Program-made: the position numbers and the translations under genes
Notes under the pieces: model-generated
Seen by the model: only the letters and a program-made list of their open reading frames with translations
Database searches by the model: none
Told to the model about the DNA's origin: nothing
In this document: one piece after another, positions 1-7,669 of the stretch
Position numbering within the stretch: the first letter of the stretch is position 1
How the letters are laid out: every line of letters starts with the position of its first letter
Assembly: GCA_002239025.1 (NCBI GenBank)
Contig: MPNM01000012.1
Location: 38,864-102,863 of the forward strand
Direction of reading: 5' to 3'
DNA: 64,000 nt
Source: Chloroflexi bacterium bin125
Lineage (GTDB): Bacteria > Chloroflexota > Dehalococcoidia > Bin125

Positions 1-1
1 A

Positions 2-448
2 AGCACCCGATTGTTCAAGCCGCGCCCTGAACTGGGTGCCGCGATGACAGCGCTCTCCCGAGCAGTCGTTGAGCACAGCCAGCTGCCCGTTCGCGAACGG
101 GAACTCGTTCGCATGCGCATCGCGGAGATCAATCAGTGCTCCGTTTGACTGGACACGCGCTCTGCATCGGCGATGCAGAATGGTCTGACTGAAGAGGCAT
201 ACGCACAGGTCTCGGACTACAGAGAGAACCCGCTCTACACCGATCGAGAACGGGCTGCGATCGACTTCGCCGAGCGCTTCTGCTACGACCACTCGTCAAT
301 GGACGACGATTACTGGGTCGGCCTGCGAACCCTGTTCGGCGACGACGAGATCCTCGATCTCTCCACCTGCGTCGCCTGTTTCGTTGGCGGCGGCCGCCAA
401 CTCGCCGTGCTCGGCATCCATCGGGAATGCCCAACGCAGATTCCCTAG
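2..448 (+). CDS. AhpD-like / carboxymuconolactone decarboxylase family protein, probable selenoprotein (5' end cut by window)
   Basis: The frame is open from the left edge to TAG at 446-448 apart from one TGA at 146-148. It reads through a typical CMD/AhpD-like protein: N-terminal LFKPRPELGAA, then RIAEINQCSV, TGA, LDTRSA, then a helical C-terminal part (YTDRERAAIDFAERF, DEILDLSTCVACFVGGGR). In this family the redox motif after INQC is CxxC, so the TGA sits on the second Cys and would give CxxU if read as selenocysteine. AhpD-like CxxU selenoproteins are known. A perfect hairpin follows at 161-179. Members of the family are small redox or decarboxylase proteins acting on peroxides or organic acids; the substrate here is unknown. 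The next gene downstream also has a Sec-position TGA. The alternative is a nonsense mutation or a sequencing error. Confidence 0.72.
161..179 (+). promoter_or_regulatory. Candidate bacterial SECIS hairpin for the TGA at 146-148
   Basis: TCTGCATC and GATGCAGA form a perfect 8-bp stem with loop GGC. Exactly 20 nt separate the TGA from the loop. This fits the published bacterial SECIS rule as I recall it: 16-37 nt from UGA to a small apical loop carrying G in its first two positions. The hairpin is seen in the sequence; its function is inferred. Confidence 0.6.
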
Positions 449-469
449 CATCCTCCCAGGAGGCCCACC

Positions 470-1000
470 ATGCCCGTCACCTTCCTCGAACCTACCGCCG
501 AAGACGGCATCGCCGTTGAGCCCTACGAACTCTTCGCCGATACCAGCGGCCCCATTGCGGTCGGCCTGGTCTCCAACGCCTTTCCCGACGGCACACTCTT
601 CATGCACAAGCTGGAAGCGGAACTGGCGAGCGCGATGCCGCAGGCCACCTTCCGCCACTACCAGAAACCGAATGTCGCTCCCGTCACCGGGGAGCTCGTC
701 GACGCCGTCACCGAAGAGTGCGACGTCGTCCTCGCCGCCTGGGGACATTGAGGCGGCTGCACATCCGGCACCGTGCGTGACGGAGCAATCTTCGCCAAGG
801 CCGGCCTCCCCGCCGTCGCCATCGTCACCGAGGCCTTCGTCGAACTGGCCGCCTTCACCGCCGAGGCCGTGGGCATGCCCGCGGTCCCTCGTTATGTCCT
901 GCCACATCCCTGCTCCGGCACCGGCGACGAGAACCTGGCTCGCGTCGCCCGCGAGGCCGCGCCCGGCATCATCGACCTGCTCGAAGGCCACACGCGGTGA
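470..1000 (+). CDS. UGSC-family selenoprotein (UGGC variant), TGA at 749-751 read as selenocysteine
   Basis: AGGAGG sits six bases before ATG 470. The frame runs 93 codons to TGA (749-751) and continues without other stops to TGA at 998-1000, giving 176 aa. The junction reads VVLAAWGH-U-GGCTSGTVRDGAIFAKAG, then LPAVAIVTEAF. This is the signature of the UGSC family, named for Sec-Gly-Ser-Cys; here Ser is Gly. The C-terminal half (PRYVLPHPCSGTGDE) also fits. Without recoding the protein would end just before its redox motif. A hairpin at 764-784 is a SECIS candidate. The stop overlaps the GTG of the next gene (GTGA). The exact reaction of UGSC proteins is not established. Confidence 0.85.
764..784 (+). 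promoter_or_regulatory. Candidate bacterial SECIS hairpin for the TGA at 749-751
   Basis: TCCGGCAC and GTGACGGA pair in an 8-position stem with one G-A mismatch, closing loop CGTGC, which has G in its second position. Exactly 20 nt separate TGA 749-751 from the loop, the same spacing as at the first Sec site (146-148). Confidence 0.58.
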
Positions 1001-2067
1001 CCCTCCAGGCCACGCGCCACCAGGCCCCGGACGAGGCGACCGCGCTCGAGCTCTTCCATATGCGCGAGTGGACTGACGGCCTACCTGTAGTCATCCCCAC
1101 CGAGGAGCGCGTTGTAGCCCTGCTCGCCGGGGTCGAACTCGAACCGGACGTGATCATCGGCAAGATCGGTCCCAGCCAGGCCTCAGTCGAGAAGATCGCG
1201 ATCAACGCCGTCATGGCCGGTTGCCGCCCGGAACACTTCCCGGTCGTGCTTGCCGCCGTGCGCGCCGTCGGCGATTCCGAGTTCGACATCGACAACATGC
1301 AGTCGACGACCCACGGGATGGGACCGGTTGTCATCGTCAACGGACCCGCCCGTGAGGTCTGCGGACCGATCGCCTCCGGTTGGGGCGCGCTCGGCCCGGG
1401 ACATCGAGCGAACGCCAGCATCGGCCGAGCCCTGCGCCTCTGCCTGATGAACATCGGCGGCGCGCGACCCGGCCACGGCGACATGGCCGCCCTCGGACAG
1501 CCCGGTAAGTTCACCTGCTGCCTCGCCGAAGATGAGGAAGGAAGCCCCTTCACGCCGCTGCACACTGCCTTCGGTTACGACGCCGACCAGTCCGCGGTCA
1601 CCCTCGTCGGCGTGGACGCCCCCCACTCGGTGATGATGCAGACCAACGACGACGATCCCGAAGCGCACGAACGTATTCTCCGAGTCGTCGCCGGATCGAT
1701 CGCCATTCCCGGCGGCAACAACACGCAGATCGGCAACGGCCCGGTAATCGTCGTCCTCAACCCCATCCACGCCGGCGTCCTGGCCAACGCCGGACTCAGC
1801 CGAGAAGACGTCTGCGAGCGCCTCACGAAGCTGGCCGTAACGCCCAACGCAGTCATGCGGGGCTGGGCCACGAAACGGCGCATTCCCGAAGGCGACGGCG
1901 ATCTCCCCGCGCTGCGAGGCCCTGAAGACATCGTCCTGATCGTCGCCGGAGGAGGCGGAATGTACTCCGCCGTCTTCAGTGGAGGCCTCGCCGGATCAAC
2001 TCACCCGGTCCACGCCCCCATCGACTTCGACTTCTCCTGCGAACTCCCCGGCCTACCACCCACCTAG
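997..2067 (+). CDS. Conserved protein of unknown function coupled to the UGSC selenoprotein
   Basis: The GTG start overlaps the UGSC stop by four bases (GTGA), so translation is probably coupled. The product is 356 aa, soluble, with no signal peptide or membrane segment. Visible blocks include EWTDGLPVVIPTEERV near the N-terminus, DIDNMQSTTHGMGPVVIVNGP, GARPGHGDMAALGQPGKFTCCLAED and GGGGMYSAVFSGGL. The paired Cys in FTCC and the Cys in MAGC and EVCGP could be redox or metal sites, but I do not recognise a catalytic motif. The tight linkage suggests it works with the selenoprotein, perhaps as a second domain or subunit. Function is unassigned. Confidence 0.85.
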   Translation: MTLQATRHQAPDEATALELFHMREWTDGLPVVIPTEERVVALLAGVELEPDVIIGKIGPSQASVEKIAINAVMAGCRPEHFPVVLAAVRAVGDSEFDIDNMQSTTHGMGPVVIVNGPAREVCGPIASGWGALGPGHRANASIGRALRLCLMNIGGARPGHGDMAALGQPGKFTCCLAEDEEGSPFTPLHTAFGYDADQSAVTLVGVDAPHSVMMQTNDDDPEAHERILRVVAGSIAIPGGNNTQIGNGPVIVVLNPIHAGVLANAGLSREDVCERLTKLAVTPNAVMRGWATKRRIPEGDGDLPALRGPEDIVLIVAGGGGMYSAVFSGGLAGSTHPVHAPIDFDFSCELPGLPPT

Positions 2068-2095
2068 CCTACCCAGTCCTCCGATCCCCTCTTTC

Positions 2096-2128
2096 CCCTC
2101 TCCCTCTGGGAGAGGGCTAGGGTGAGGG
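2096..2128. repeat. Dispersed palindromic repeat, copy 1, possible bidirectional terminator
   Basis: CCCTCTCCC and GGGAGAGGG pair around TCT, followed by CTAGGGTGAGGG. Near-identical copies lie at 6765-6797 and 9642-9674. Here it separates two convergent genes (2067 and 2157), so the hairpin could end transcription from both sides. Confidence 0.75.
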
Positions 2129-2156
2129 TTCCCCACATGAACCAAGACAACAATCC

Positions 2157-3431
2157 CTAGACAACCCCCAACTCGAGGAGGCCACGAAGCTCCGCCGAGC
2201 TCAACCCAAGCTCACCCACATAGACCTCATAGTTGTGCTCTCCGAGCAGCGGCGGACGACGCCGAAGTCGAACCGGCGACCGCGTAAACCGATAGGGAGC
2301 ACCGGGATACCGCACGGGCTGCTCAACACCGGGCAACTCGCCTTCCCAGAAGAAGCCACGGTCGGCCCAGTGCGGGTCGTCGAGGTTCTCCTCAGGCCGG
2401 CGAACGATGCCCCAAGCAAAGTGAAGAGCCTGGCTGCGGCGGTAGACCTCATCGGCGGGCAGGCTCTGGACGAACGCGCCGATCGTCTCAGCCACGTGGA
2501 GACGTCCCTCCGGGTTCGAGCGAGGGTCGCGGAAGAGCAGTTCCTGATACTGCGCATCACGGAGATCATCCGCGGCATCATGCTCGTCCATCCAGTCCAC
2601 CAGCCCCGACCAGGCGGAGCCGCCCCGAGGCAGACCACCATTGATCAGGCAGACATACTCGCCGTCGGCCGCCAGATATTGCCAAGGAGCAGTAGGGTCG
2701 GGCGATGAGTGACGACCCGTCTGCCGTTGGACAAGCCGGCCGAAATACTCCCAGTTGGGAAACGCACCCTCAGTCGTCGCAGAGATGGACTCATGGATCG
2801 AGACATCAACGAGCTGACCCGTGTGCCCGGCATTCCGCATCCATAGAGCTGCCAGCAAGCCGGACACGGCGTATTCGTTGCTCATCGCAATACTGTGCTC
2901 ACCGTCTGGACGAATCGGCGGCAGGTCATGGTCGTCGTACCCGTTGCTCATCATCGGCCCGCCGAGTGCAAGCTGCACAAGATCGTTGACCGCCCAATCG
3001 CGCCGAGGACCAGTGCGCCCGAACGGCGCAATGCTGCACCAGACGCAGTCACTCAAGTCCGACTGCGCCTCAGCCCACTGCCATCCGCCGCTAAGATCGT
3101 CCAGGAACGTAGGCGTCGTAGCGTCGATCACCACATCAACAAGGCCAACCAACCGCTGCCAGATCTCAATCCCACCCGGCTGAGTAACATCAAGAGTGAC
3201 GGCGCGCTTGCTCGTGTTCCGCGAAGCGTGAAGCAGCGACGGCTGCCCAGGATCATCATCAACAAAGGGCCCAACATGCCGACTGCGACCGCCGCCGGGC
3301 GGTTCGACACGAATCACATCCGCCCCGGCATCGGCCAGCAGCTTGCCCGCGACCTCGCCCAGGTCGCCAATCTCGAGAACTCGCAGTCCTTCGAGCGGGC
3401 CTTCAGCTGGATCGGTATCCGAGTTCGGCAT
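2157..3431 (-). CDS. CaiB/BaiF family III CoA-transferase
   Basis: The start is ATG 3431, next to a TTG at 3434. The product of 424 aa follows the family III layout: N-terminal PLEGLRVLEIGD, then AGKLLADAGADVIRVEPP, central GQLVDVSIHES with the Asp used as the acyl-carrying residue in this family, and a C-terminal PLLGEHN. These enzymes move CoA between organic acids. The usual SRNK block is SRNTSK here. The start shares one base with the stop of the upstream CoA-transferase gene (TGATG), so the two form an operon and may act as a pair or heterodimer. Substrates are unknown; the many CoA-transferases of Chloroflexota are thought to feed degradation of diverse acids. Confidence 0.9.
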   Translation of the reverse strand: MPNSDTDPAEGPLEGLRVLEIGDLGEVAGKLLADAGADVIRVEPPGGGRSRHVGPFVDDDPGQPSLLHASRNTSKRAVTLDVTQPGGIEIWQRLVGLVDVVIDATTPTFLDDLSGGWQWAEAQSDLSDCVWCSIAPFGRTGPRRDWAVNDLVQLALGGPMMSNGYDDHDLPPIRPDGEHSIAMSNEYAVSGLLAALWMRNAGHTGQLVDVSIHESISATTEGAFPNWEYFGRLVQRQTGRHSSPDPTAPWQYLAADGEYVCLINGGLPRGGSAWSGLVDWMDEHDAADDLRDAQYQELLFRDPRSNPEGRLHVAETIGAFVQSLPADEVYRRSQALHFAWGIVRRPEENLDDPHWADRGFFWEGELPGVEQPVRYPGAPYRFTRSPVRLRRRPPLLGEHNYEVYVGELGLSSAELRGLLELGVV

Positions 3432-4660
3432 CAAATCGCCAGCTCCGAGACCATGCTGGCAAACTCCTCTTCGTCGTAGCCCAGCAACTCGGTCATGACG
3501 GCATGGTTATGCTCACCGAACAGCGGAGCCCCCCGATCCAGGCGCCAACGCGCGTTCGAGAACTGCATCGGCAACCCCTCAAAGCGGTGCTCACCAAGCT
3601 CCTCATGAGGAGCAGTCGGATAGAAGCCGCGCTCCGCGAGCTGAGGGTCGCGCTCCTGTTTGTCATCGGTCCGCTGGCAGACCCCCGCCGGGACGCCGAC
3701 CTCCTGCAGAGCAATCATCAGGTCAAACGGGTCACGCTCGAGGGTCACGGCACCGATGACCTCGTCGAGCTCGTCTTCGTGATCCTTGCGTGAGGCCATA
3801 TCCGCAAAGCGAGGATCGTCGCAAAGCGCATCAAGGCCGAGCACCCCGCAGAGCGACGCCCACTGAGCCTCATCGTCGACCGCAATCGCAATCCAACGGT
3901 CATCACCTGCGCATGGATACGTATTGTGCGGAGCCACAGCCGGGTATCGCGAGCGATTGCCGATCCGCTCATAGGACCGGCCATTGACCTGATAGTCGAG
4001 CATCGGTACAGCGCTGACGGCCATCCCGGTCTCAATCTGCGACATGTCAACATGCTGCGCCTCGCCCGTGCGAGCCCGATGATGGAGAGCCATGAGTACG
4101 GCAATGGACGCGTAGTACCCGGCCGAGTGGTCCAGGTAAGAAAAGCCCCAACCCGCTGGAGGCTGATCCGGCAGACCAGACATCGCCGTCGCCCCTGAAA
4201 CCGCCTGAGCGCTCGGACCCCAGGTGCCATACGAGGCGTCCCGGCCCACGTGGCCAAACCCCGAGACCGACACATAAATCAACGAAGGATTGATCTCTTG
4301 CAGCCGCTCCCACGAAAATCCCATCCGCCCGAATGCCCCTGCGCTGTAGTTCTCGATCACTACATCCGACACAGCAAGCAAGCGCTCAACCGCTTCACGC
4401 CCCTTCGGGTGAAACAGGTTGGCAGTAATCGAGCGCTTGTTGCGACTCAGATTCGAGTGAAATCCCGATCGGTTGAGCGACGGATTTTCCGGATCCTGGC
4501 GCAGACCAATCCGCATCGAGTCGAGATAAGACTCGTTCTCAACCTTCACAACATCAGCGCCAAGGTCGGCAAGAATGCGAGTCGCTTGAGGACCCGCCAC
4601 GATCCAGGAGAAGTCAGTGACGCGAACTCCGTCAAGCGGGAGAGGCAAATCCGAAGGCAT
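3431..4660 (-). CDS. CaiB/BaiF family III CoA-transferase
   Basis: I take the start at ATG 4660 (MPSDLPLPLDGVRVTDFSW), about 409 aa. The frame is open to 4702, but those 14 residues are not typical of the family and no strong ribosome site decides the matter. Family blocks are clear: ATRILADLGADVVKVEN, SRNKRSITANLFHPKGRE, VIENYSAGAFGRMGF, the catalytic-Asp block AQHVDMSQIE near the middle, and LFGEHNHAV at the C-terminus. It is first in a two-gene unit with the preceding entry. A Sec-gene cluster and a peptide permease pair flank the unit, so no pathway can be read from context. Confidence 0.9.
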   Translation of the reverse strand: MPSDLPLPLDGVRVTDFSWIVAGPQATRILADLGADVVKVENESYLDSMRIGLRQDPENPSLNRSGFHSNLSRNKRSITANLFHPKGREAVERLLAVSDVVIENYSAGAFGRMGFSWERLQEINPSLIYVSVSGFGHVGRDASYGTWGPSAQAVSGATAMSGLPDQPPAGWGFSYLDHSAGYYASIAVLMALHHRARTGEAQHVDMSQIETGMAVSAVPMLDYQVNGRSYERIGNRSRYPAVAPHNTYPCAGDDRWIAIAVDDEAQWASLCGVLGLDALCDDPRFADMASRKDHEDELDEVIGAVTLERDPFDLMIALQEVGVPAGVCQRTDDKQERDPQLAERGFYPTAPHEELGEHRFEGLPMQFSNARWRLDRGAPLFGEHNHAVMTELLGYDEEEFASMVSELAI

Positions 4661-4726
4661 AGTGGTCACAGCATAAGCACATGCCTCCAGAGCCACGCAC
4701 ATTTTTGCTCGCCCAACAGATTCCCA

Positions 4727-4747
4727 GTCCCCGCTCTACGCGGGGAC
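4727..4747. terminator. Hairpin between the dppC-like gene and the CoA-transferase unit
   Basis: GTCCCCGC and GCGGGGAC form an 8-bp perfect stem with loop TCTAC. It lies about 100 bases downstream of the dppC-like stop (minus strand). There is no strong T-run, so it may be only a repeat-derived hairpin. Confidence 0.4.
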
Positions 4748-4848
4748 CCCCTCGGTTCCCCGTTCCCTACCAGCTGCGGTCGAATCGCTCTTGGGGGGCA
4801 ACTCACTGATCGCGCCGAACAGACCGATGCACAACCCTCCACCGATCC

Positions 4849-5742
4849 TCAGTGCAGATGCCGCAGCCGAGGATCAAGCCGATCACGCAACCAGTCACCC
4901 ATCAGATTGCCCGTCAGCGAGATCGTCAGCAGCGCCAGACCCGGCAACCAGATTGGCCACCACGCCACGATCATCACCTCGCGCCCCTCAGTGATCATCC
5001 GCCCCCACGAAGCTGTCCCGGCCGGCACGCCCACGCCCAGGAAACTCAAGGCCGCCTCAACCTGGATCACGATCGCGACCTCCAACGTCATGATGATCAC
5101 GATCGTGTTCACGACGTTGGGCAACAAGTGCTTGCGCATGATCCACCAGCCGCCGGCCCCCAACGCCCGTGACGCCGTCGTAAAGTCACGCTCCCGCAAC
5201 GACAAGACCTCCGAACGAACCAGTCGGGCATAGCCCGACCACGTCCAGATCAGCAAAATGATGATCACGTTGCGCAGACTCGGCCCGAAGATGCTGCCCA
5301 ACAACACGGCAAACAGGATCGCCGGCAGAGCGAGCTGGACGTCCACGATCCGCATCAAGATCTGCTCCGTCGAGCCGCCCAACCATCCCGACGCCATCCC
5401 CACCAGCGTCCCAAACGCGGCCGAGCCCGGCACAACGATCGCCACAACGATCAGCGAGATCCGCGCCCCATGCATCAAGCGGCTCAGGATGTCGCGGCCC
5501 ACATCGTCCGTCCCCAGCGGATGATCCCAGGTGCCGCCGTCAAACACCGGCGGCGCCAGACGCGCCGACAGATCGATGAAACTCGGATCGTGGGGTGCGA
5601 GATCATCCGCCAGAACACCGGCCAGGAGGAAGACCAGCCCGATTGCCAGCGGCAGCGACAGACCCAGCCAGCGTCGCCAGCGAATTGGACCGCGAGGCTC
5701 GGAGAACTCAACTTCGATCGGTGCCGCCGCGCGTTCGGTCAT
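4849..5742 (-). CDS. Peptide/nickel-type ABC transporter permease (DppC family)
   Basis: This 297-aa membrane protein has a cytoplasmic N-terminus, a first membrane segment LSLPLAIGLVFLLAGVLA, then an external HPLGTDDVGRDILSRLMHGAR block typical of DppC/OppC, and five further hydrophobic segments. The cytoplasmic EAA loop, which docks the ATPase, reads ASRALGAGGWWIMRKHLLPN. It overlaps the upstream dppB-like gene by ATGA. Together the two would form the channel of a peptide or related importer. No ATPase genes lie nearby, so the complex must borrow ATPases from elsewhere. The substrate is unknown. Confidence 0.92.
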   Translation of the reverse strand: MTERAAAPIEVEFSEPRGPIRWRRWLGLSLPLAIGLVFLLAGVLADDLAPHDPSFIDLSARLAPPVFDGGTWDHPLGTDDVGRDILSRLMHGARISLIVVAIVVPGSAAFGTLVGMASGWLGGSTEQILMRIVDVQLALPAILFAVLLGSIFGPSLRNVIIILLIWTWSGYARLVRSEVLSLRERDFTTASRALGAGGWWIMRKHLLPNVVNTIVIIMTLEVAIVIQVEAALSFLGVGVPAGTASWGRMITEGREVMIVAWWPIWLPGLALLTISLTGNLMGDWLRDRLDPRLRHLH

Positions 5743-6674
5743 CCCAGACCTCCCACGCGGATCCGCGGATCAATCAACCGATACGACACGTCCACCGCCG
5801 CGTTGGCCAGCGCGATCGAGGCCGCCAGCACGATGATCGCCGTCTGCACCATCGGATAGTCGGACTGCACGATCGAATCGATGATCAGCCGCCCGACACC
5901 CGGCCAGGCGAACACCACCTCAATGATCACCGCTCCCGCGATCAGCCGACCCATGCCGAGACCGAGCACTGTCACCACCGGCAGCAGAGCATGGCGTAAC
6001 GCGTGCCGAGTTATGACGGTGCGCTCTCGCAAACCCTTCGCCCGCGCCGTGACGATGAAGTCAGCCCCCAACACATCGATCATCCCCGACCGGGTCAGGC
6101 GCATGATCGCCGCCATCTCCAGCAGCCCCAGCGAGACCGCCGGCAGAATCAGCGACTTGAACCCTTCCGCTCCGCCGGTCGGGAACCAGCCCAACTCCAC
6201 CGCGAAGAAAAAAATCACCATCAAACCCAGCCAGAAACTGGGAGTCGCCTGACCGAACACGGCGAGCAAGCGCGCCAGCCAGTCGGTAAATCTGCCGCGG
6301 CGCAGCGCCGCCGCGATCCCCAGCGGGATCGACAGACAGACCGCAAACACCAACCCCGCCGCCGTCAACTTCAGCGTGTTCACCGCGCGGTCGCCGATCG
6401 CTGCAATCGTCGACGTCCCCGCACCCCGGTACGACGTCCCAAAGTCCAACTGCACCAGATCGCCGAGGAAGTGGCCATACTGAACGATCAGCGAGTCGTT
6501 CAGGCCAAATCGCTCACGCACCGTTTCAATCTCATCATCGGTCGCTTCGTACGGCAGCAGGAACGATTCAGGGTTGCCGACCAGTCGCGCGACGAAGAAG
6601 ACGATGGTCGCCACAACGAACACGACGACGATCGTCTGGAGCAGGCGGACCGCGACGTAGTTCCAAAACTGCAT
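5739..6674 (-). CDS. Peptide/nickel-type ABC transporter permease (DppB family)
   Basis: The protein has 311 aa. An N-terminal segment (LLQTIVVVFVVATIVFFVARLVGNP) is followed by a periplasmic-type loop with RERFGLNDSLIVQYGHFLGDLVQLDFGTSYR, which is diagnostic of DppB, and a DppB core with five more segments and the EAA-like FIVTARAKGLRERTVITRHALRH. It is the first gene of the two-permease operon. The solute-binding protein at 7670-9619 is divergently oriented about 1 kb away and is the likely partner. A dispersed palindromic repeat lies upstream at 6765. Confidence 0.92.
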   Translation of the reverse strand: MQFWNYVAVRLLQTIVVVFVVATIVFFVARLVGNPESFLLPYEATDDEIETVRERFGLNDSLIVQYGHFLGDLVQLDFGTSYRGAGTSTIAAIGDRAVNTLKLTAAGLVFAVCLSIPLGIAAALRRGRFTDWLARLLAVFGQATPSFWLGLMVIFFFAVELGWFPTGGAEGFKSLILPAVSLGLLEMAAIMRLTRSGMIDVLGADFIVTARAKGLRERTVITRHALRHALLPVVTVLGLGMGRLIAGAVIIEVVFAWPGVGRLIIDSIVQSDYPMVQTAIIVLAASIALANAAVDVSYRLIDPRIRVGGLG

Positions 6675-6764
6675 GGCACACTCAATTCAGATTCCAGCCA
6701 CACAGGCCCAAACTCATAAGCCGCATGCTAGTCACAGCAGCCAGCCCCCGTTCCCCCTCCAATC

Positions 6765-6797
6765 CCCTCTCCCTCTGGGAGAGGGCTAGGGTGAGGG
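6765..6797. repeat. Dispersed palindromic repeat, copy 2
   Basis: Same core as at 2096-2128: CCCTCTCCC, TCT, GGGAGAGGG, then CTAGGGTGAGGG. It lies in the divergent intergenic space between the permease operon and the HTH gene. Confidence 0.75.
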
Positions 6798-6843
6798 TCC
6801 CCCGAACCAGAGAGCTACCACCCCAAAACCCCCTCCCAATTTT

Positions 6844-6864
6844 CTCCCCCGCTCCGCGGGGGAG
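6844..6864. repeat. Second dispersed-repeat family, GC-rich hairpin
   Basis: CTCCCCCGC and GCGGGGGAG pair around TCC. It is followed by GATGTCACACAGTGACAGAGGGGG, which itself contains the palindrome TGTCACACAGTGACA. This composite is of a kind often seen between genes in unrelated bacteria. Confidence 0.6.
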
Positions 6865-6958
6865 ATGTCACACAGTGACAGAGGGGGTCCCCGCCCACCC
6901 GTCCAACCAGTACCATAAGTAGAACCCACGTTCGTGTTAGACCCGGGAATGCCCGTCC

Positions 6959-7471
6959 ATGCCCAACCCAGCAACCACCAAACCGCCGACTCCCAGACGC
7001 TGCCGACGCATGGTCGAAGCCCACCACTTCGACTGCCAGGGACTCTCCCTCCGCCAGATCGGCAGGCAAATGGACTCCGCCCCTTCCACCGTCCACTCCT
7101 GCCTCCGCGACTTCCGACTCCACCGCAACCACGTCCTCCGCACTGTCGCCACCGACCAACTCGCCGATCAGGTCCACATCCTCACCCAGCCCCAGACCGA
7201 CCCTGTCCAGCACCGACAGGCCGTAGCCAACGCCCAAGAACTGCGGCTCCTCCTCCGCAACCTGCCCGACATCCAGGAACACAACCAGCACCAGCGCGAA
7301 CAGGCCATCGCCCCAGCTGACTCCGAAGTTCTGGACGGACCTGGACTGATCGAGACTGAGCCGGATCAATCCTGTCCAGATCGGGAACAATCCGGACATC
7401 TCCGGACAAATCTGAACACCTCAGCAACGATTTCTCAGGCCTCGACAGCGTCTTCGCTCCGATCCCGCTGA
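6959..7471 (+). CDS. Helix-turn-helix DNA-binding protein, function unknown
   Basis: The 170-aa frame has a clear N-terminal HTH: GLSLRQIGRQMDSAPSTVHSCLRDF (about residues 29-55), the layout of homeodomain-like or resolvase-type helices. A helical stretch (QHRQAVANAQELRLLLRNLPDIQ) follows, then a polar, poorly conserved-looking tail. ATG 6959 was chosen because it starts the basic run before the HTH. There is no strong ribosome site. The last 40 codons overlap a patch of TGTCC/GGACA motifs (7374-7410) like those at 59181-59220, so the true end or an autoregulatory site may lie there. Confidence 0.6.
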   Translation: MPNPATTKPPTPRRCRRMVEAHHFDCQGLSLRQIGRQMDSAPSTVHSCLRDFRLHRNHVLRTVATDQLADQVHILTQPQTDPVQHRQAVANAQELRLLLRNLPDIQEHNQHQREQAIAPADSEVLDGPGLIETEPDQSCPDREQSGHLRTNLNTSATISQASTASSLRSR

Positions 7472-7669
7472 ATTCACCGCCTCCGAGGCCAATTCGCCGC
7501 GAACGCAGCCGCGTCGCCCCCCTGCCCGACCTCGGCAGACATTGACCCGCCGCCACCGGCACATTAAGAGTCAATTGACATCCAATTTTGAGAAGACCAT
7601 ACTCTCGACAATTCGTCTGGACTAATGCAGTTCCCGAACGCGGCGCTGGGTTCCGACTAGGGGATTGAC

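Noticed and set aside
2..1000. Pseudogene explanation (two independent nonsense mutations) for the AhpD-like and UGSC frames
   Set aside because: Both TGA codons fall exactly at the expected redox Cys/Sec position, the frames are otherwise clean, and both have correctly spaced hairpins. It remains the fallback if Sec genes are absent.
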